64,000 nt of DNA, taken from Melioribacteraceae bacterium. Its GTDB lineage: Bacteria; Bacteroidota; Ignavibacteria; Ignavibacteriales; Melioribacteraceae. Positions 61,798 through 64,000 of this stretch are shown here, piece after piece. The translations under genes and the position numbers were made by a program. The stretch is taken from positions 1-64,000 of the forward strand of contig WGCV01000043.1 of assembly GCA_015493615.1 (NCBI GenBank), given 5' to 3'. Numbering within the stretch: position 1 is the stretch's first letter; each line of letters opens with the position of its first letter. Under the pieces are notes generated by a model. That model worked only from the letters and a program-made list of their open reading frames with translations, made no database searches and was not told the DNA's origin.

Positions 61798-63246
61798 ATG
61801 ATAAATTTTAAAGCTGTACTTAAAGTAATTTCCTTTTTACTGATTTTGGACGGACTCGGTATGCTTCTCGGCATACCGTTTTCGTTATATTATGCCGATA
61901 ACGATTGGAAGGCGCTCTTATCTACCGGCTCGGGAATTATAGCCGTAGGGATAGTTCTTTTTTTATTGACACACGAAGATAAATTTGAGGTTAAGAAAAG
62001 GGAAAGTTTTATTATTGTGGGAATCGGCTGGATTGTGATGTCTCTGTTCGGCGCGCTTCCTTTTGTCGTTCACGGTTCAATCCCTTCCTACACGGATGCT
62101 TTTTTTGAAACAATGTCAGGTTTCACCACAACGGGCGCTTCAATCTTAAACGATATTGAAGCGATGCCGCACGGACTATTATTCTGGCGCAGTTTAACAC
62201 AGTGGTTCGGGGGAATGGGAATTATCGTTCTTTCGCTGGCGATTTTGCCGATACTCGGCATTGGAGGAATGCAGCTTTTTGTGGCGGAGGTACCGGGTCC
62301 GACTAAAGATAAAATTCATCCGCGAGTAAGGGAAACGGCAAAAAGGCTTTGGGGAATTTACGCGGCGCTCACTTTGGCTGAAACACTTCTGTTAATGCTC
62401 GGCGGAATGACGTTTTTTGACGCAATCAATCATTCCTTTACTACAATGGCTACGGGAGGTTATTCCACAAAGCAGGCAAGCGTTGCATATTTTACTTCGC
62501 CTTTTATACAATATGTGATAATTTTTTTCATGTTTCTTGCCGGGATGAATTTTACGCTTCATTACTTTTGGATACACGGAAAATTCGGGAGACTGAAAAG
62601 GGATGACGAGTTGAAATTTTACGCGCTCGTAATTTTCGGCGTTTCTCTTGTTATCGCAATAGACTTGTTTTCGCAGCATCACGGCGGTTTGGAAAAATCT
62701 TTCCGCGATTCCTTGTTTCAGACTGTATCGACCGTAACAACTACCGGCTATGTAACCTCGGATTACGAATCGTGGGGACCGTTTTATCAAATCCTTTTCT
62801 TCATCCTTCTTTTTGCAGGGGGATGCGCCGGCTCAACAGGCGGAGGAATAAAAATGGTGCGGCACAGAATTTTGATGAAAAACAGCGCGCTGGAACTTAA
62901 ACGGCTGCTTCATCCTCGCGCTGTACTGCTTGTCCGTTTTAACGGGCATATTGTCAGTCATGAAATTATGTCGAATATAATTGCTTTTGCTTTCTGGTAT
63001 GTTGCAATATTTTTATTCGGTACGCTCTTGATGTCGCTGCTCGGATTGGATTTTGCCAGCTCAATTGGCGCGGTGGCTACGTCTCTCGGCAATGTAGGAC
63101 CGGGAATCGGCACCGTGGGACCAAGTTTTAATTTTTCGCATGTCTCAGTTGCCGGAAAATGGGTTTTATCTGCATTAATGTTAGTCGGAAGACTTGAGCT
63201 TTTTACTATTTTGATTATCTTTTCAAGGAGTTTTTGGAAAAAATAG
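61798..63246 (+). CDS. trkH: Trk potassium uptake membrane protein TrkH
   Basis: A 482-residue membrane protein with about ten to twelve helices in four pore repeats. Selectivity-loop motifs are MSGFTTTGAS, FTTMATGGYST, VSTVTTTGYVTSD and TSLGNVGPGIG, with GSTGGGIKMVR between repeats three and four. TQWFGGMGIIVL is a further family block. It forms the potassium channel gated by TrkA, encoded one base upstream. The next gene starts 7 bp after its stop and may share the transcript. Confidence 0.95.
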   Translation: MINFKAVLKVISFLLILDGLGMLLGIPFSLYYADNDWKALLSTGSGIIAVGIVLFLLTHEDKFEVKKRESFIIVGIGWIVMSLFGALPFVVHGSIPSYTDAFFETMSGFTTTGASILNDIEAMPHGLLFWRSLTQWFGGMGIIVLSLAILPILGIGGMQLFVAEVPGPTKDKIHPRVRETAKRLWGIYAALTLAETLLLMLGGMTFFDAINHSFTTMATGGYSTKQASVAYFTSPFIQYVIIFFMFLAGMNFTLHYFWIHGKFGRLKRDDELKFYALVIFGVSLVIAIDLFSQHHGGLEKSFRDSLFQTVSTVTTTGYVTSDYESWGPFYQILFFILLFAGGCAGSTGGGIKMVRHRILMKNSALELKRLLHPRAVLLVRFNGHIVSHEIMSNIIAFAFWYVAIFLFGTLLMSLLGLDFASSIGAVATSLGNVGPGIGTVGPSFNFSHVSVAGKWVLSALMLVGRLELFTILIIFSRSFWKK

Positions 63247-63253
63247 GTTTAAA

Positions 63254-64000
63254 ATGAAAAAACTTAAATTTGCGATTTTCTTATTCACAATTTTTCTTTC
63301 ATTTTCCGTGAAAGCGCAGGAAATTTACTTCGCCCAAAGTTTTACCACGGACGGGAAAGCAATAAATGCAAGAAACAATTGGCTTATTCCGTCAAAGGGG
63401 AAATCTATTTTTATCCTTTTTGATGCGAAGGATCATCCGCCGAAAAGTAAGATGCTTTATCTTTACATAGATAAAAAGGTTGGGGACAAATATCAAGCAT
63501 GGGATTCAAAATCGGTAGTGATGCCGGATTACAGAAACTGGTTTGTTTATCGTCAAAAGTTCAAAGAGCCGGGGAAATATCAAGTTTACGTTACGGATAA
63601 AAGTAATCGCGAGTTGGCAAGGGGAAAGCTGACCATCAGGGTAAAGGCTGCGCCTTTTAAGCCGGAAACACAAAAAAGCGCGCCTTATTACAAAAGAGTA
63701 AAGCTCACTTTCAGCGAATGGGTGATTAGCGGAATGCCCTTCAGACCGCTGAAAATTAAGCAGATTTCGCGACCTCCGGATTCCGTTTGCGTTTACATCA
63801 AACATCCCGATTCGCTTAACACGAACAAAATTTACGCTGATATTTTTAAGCAGAATCCTTACACAAAAGATTGGGAGCAAATTGACGAAAAAGAATATGC
63901 GATTCTTCCTTCGTGGGATTACGCTTTCTTTAAGCTGAAATTTAAGGATGAAGGTTACTATAAAATTTCAATCTATGATGAAAAAAGAGAATTTATTAAA
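63254..64000 (+). CDS. Secreted protein of unknown function, C-terminus beyond window
   Basis: From the ATG at 63254 an open frame of 249 codons reaches the window edge. The signal peptide is MKKLKFAIFLFTIFLSFSVKA, followed by Q at +1. The mature part reads like beta-sandwich domains: EIYFAQSFTTDGKAINARN, then FKEPGKYQVYVTDKSN and FKDEGYYKISIYDEK, two similar 'G-Y/K-Y-x-V/I-x-V/I-x-D' strands about 130 residues apart that suggest two related domains. I do not recognise a family. Its place 7 bp after trkH may be accidental. Confidence 0.8.
   Translation, partial: MKKLKFAIFLFTIFLSFSVKAQEIYFAQSFTTDGKAINARNNWLIPSKGKSIFILFDAKDHPPKSKMLYLYIDKKVGDKYQAWDSKSVVMPDYRNWFVYRQKFKEPGKYQVYVTDKSNRELARGKLTIRVKAAPFKPETQKSAPYYKRVKLTFSEWVISGMPFRPLKIKQISRPPDSVCVYIKHPDSLNTNKIYADIFKQNPYTKDWEQIDEKEYAILPSWDYAFFKLKFKDEGYYKISIYDEKREFIK

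Noticed and set aside
63506-63880. 124-codon minus-strand frame near the window end
   Set aside because: The plus-strand frame from 63254 has a clear signal peptide and runs unbroken through this region.

Overview
This 64 kb window most likely comes from a member of the Ignavibacteria (Bacteroidota/Chlorobiota group). It is moderately AT-rich. Two proteins carry the type IX secretion (T9SS) C-terminal sorting domain with the NYPNPF signature. There is a PorV/PorQ-family outer-membrane protein, a GldA/F/G-type ABC cassette, a propeller-type (reg_prop) sensor kinase and a B12-dependent ribonucleotide reductase. This placement rests on family knowledge; there is no rRNA in the window to confirm it.

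Layout. 1-251: start of a secreted alpha/beta hydrolase (minus). 540-4700: minus-strand ABC operon (ATPase, permease, GldG-like protein, DUF4340 protein). 4859-7345: secreted TonB-C-domain protein and a chemoreceptor. 7516-9928: SDR oxidoreductase and MFS sugar transporter. 9929-11368: 1.4 kb of mobile-repeat debris, then an isolated AT-rich methyltransferase. 12562-16619: polyprenyl synthase, HPr, Enzyme I and phosphoglucose/phosphomannose isomerase. 16703-17060: tRNA-Gly and tRNA-Cys separated by a miniature element. 17194-20732: Cys/Met PLP enzyme, a small secreted protein, a YfiH/PgeF protein and an EamA transporter. 21111-23676: tRNA-Asn, methylmalonyl-CoA epimerase and an M1 metallopeptidase with a T9SS tail. 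24077-24955: RhuM-type protein. 25337-37291: pullulanase-like GH13 enzyme, a giant repeat protein of about 2398 residues, a PorV-like protein and an outer-membrane protein. 37304-39637: etfB-etfA-DUF151 operon (minus). 39745-44012: clpS and nrdJ. 44627-46120: malQ. 46489-52814: five signalling genes (kinase, sigma54 activator, CheB-like protein, kinase, single-domain receiver). 53093-59873: T9SS-secreted protein next to a NarL-type regulator and a propeller sensor kinase. 60187-64000: tRNA-Thr, trkA, trkH and the start of a secreted protein.

Functional themes are alpha-glucan use (pullulanase, MalQ, MFS sugar transporter, PGI/PMI), cell-envelope export (T9SS substrates, PorV-like protein, Gld-like ABC), electron transfer (ETF), potassium uptake (TrkAH) and dense two-component signalling. 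The PTS pieces HPr and EI appear without any EII component in the window.

The most unusual content is non-coding. A 155-186 bp miniature inverted-repeat element occurs in five essentially complete copies, each flanked by a 5-7 bp direct repeat, plus fragments. One copy (18490-18655) landed in frame three codons into a small secreted-protein gene and left the reading frame open; removing it restores a textbook signal peptide. At least two other terminal-inverted-repeat families share the intergenic spaces. Three phased 18-bp palindromes precede the kinase/sigma54-activator operon at 46.5 kb and look like operator or enhancer sites.
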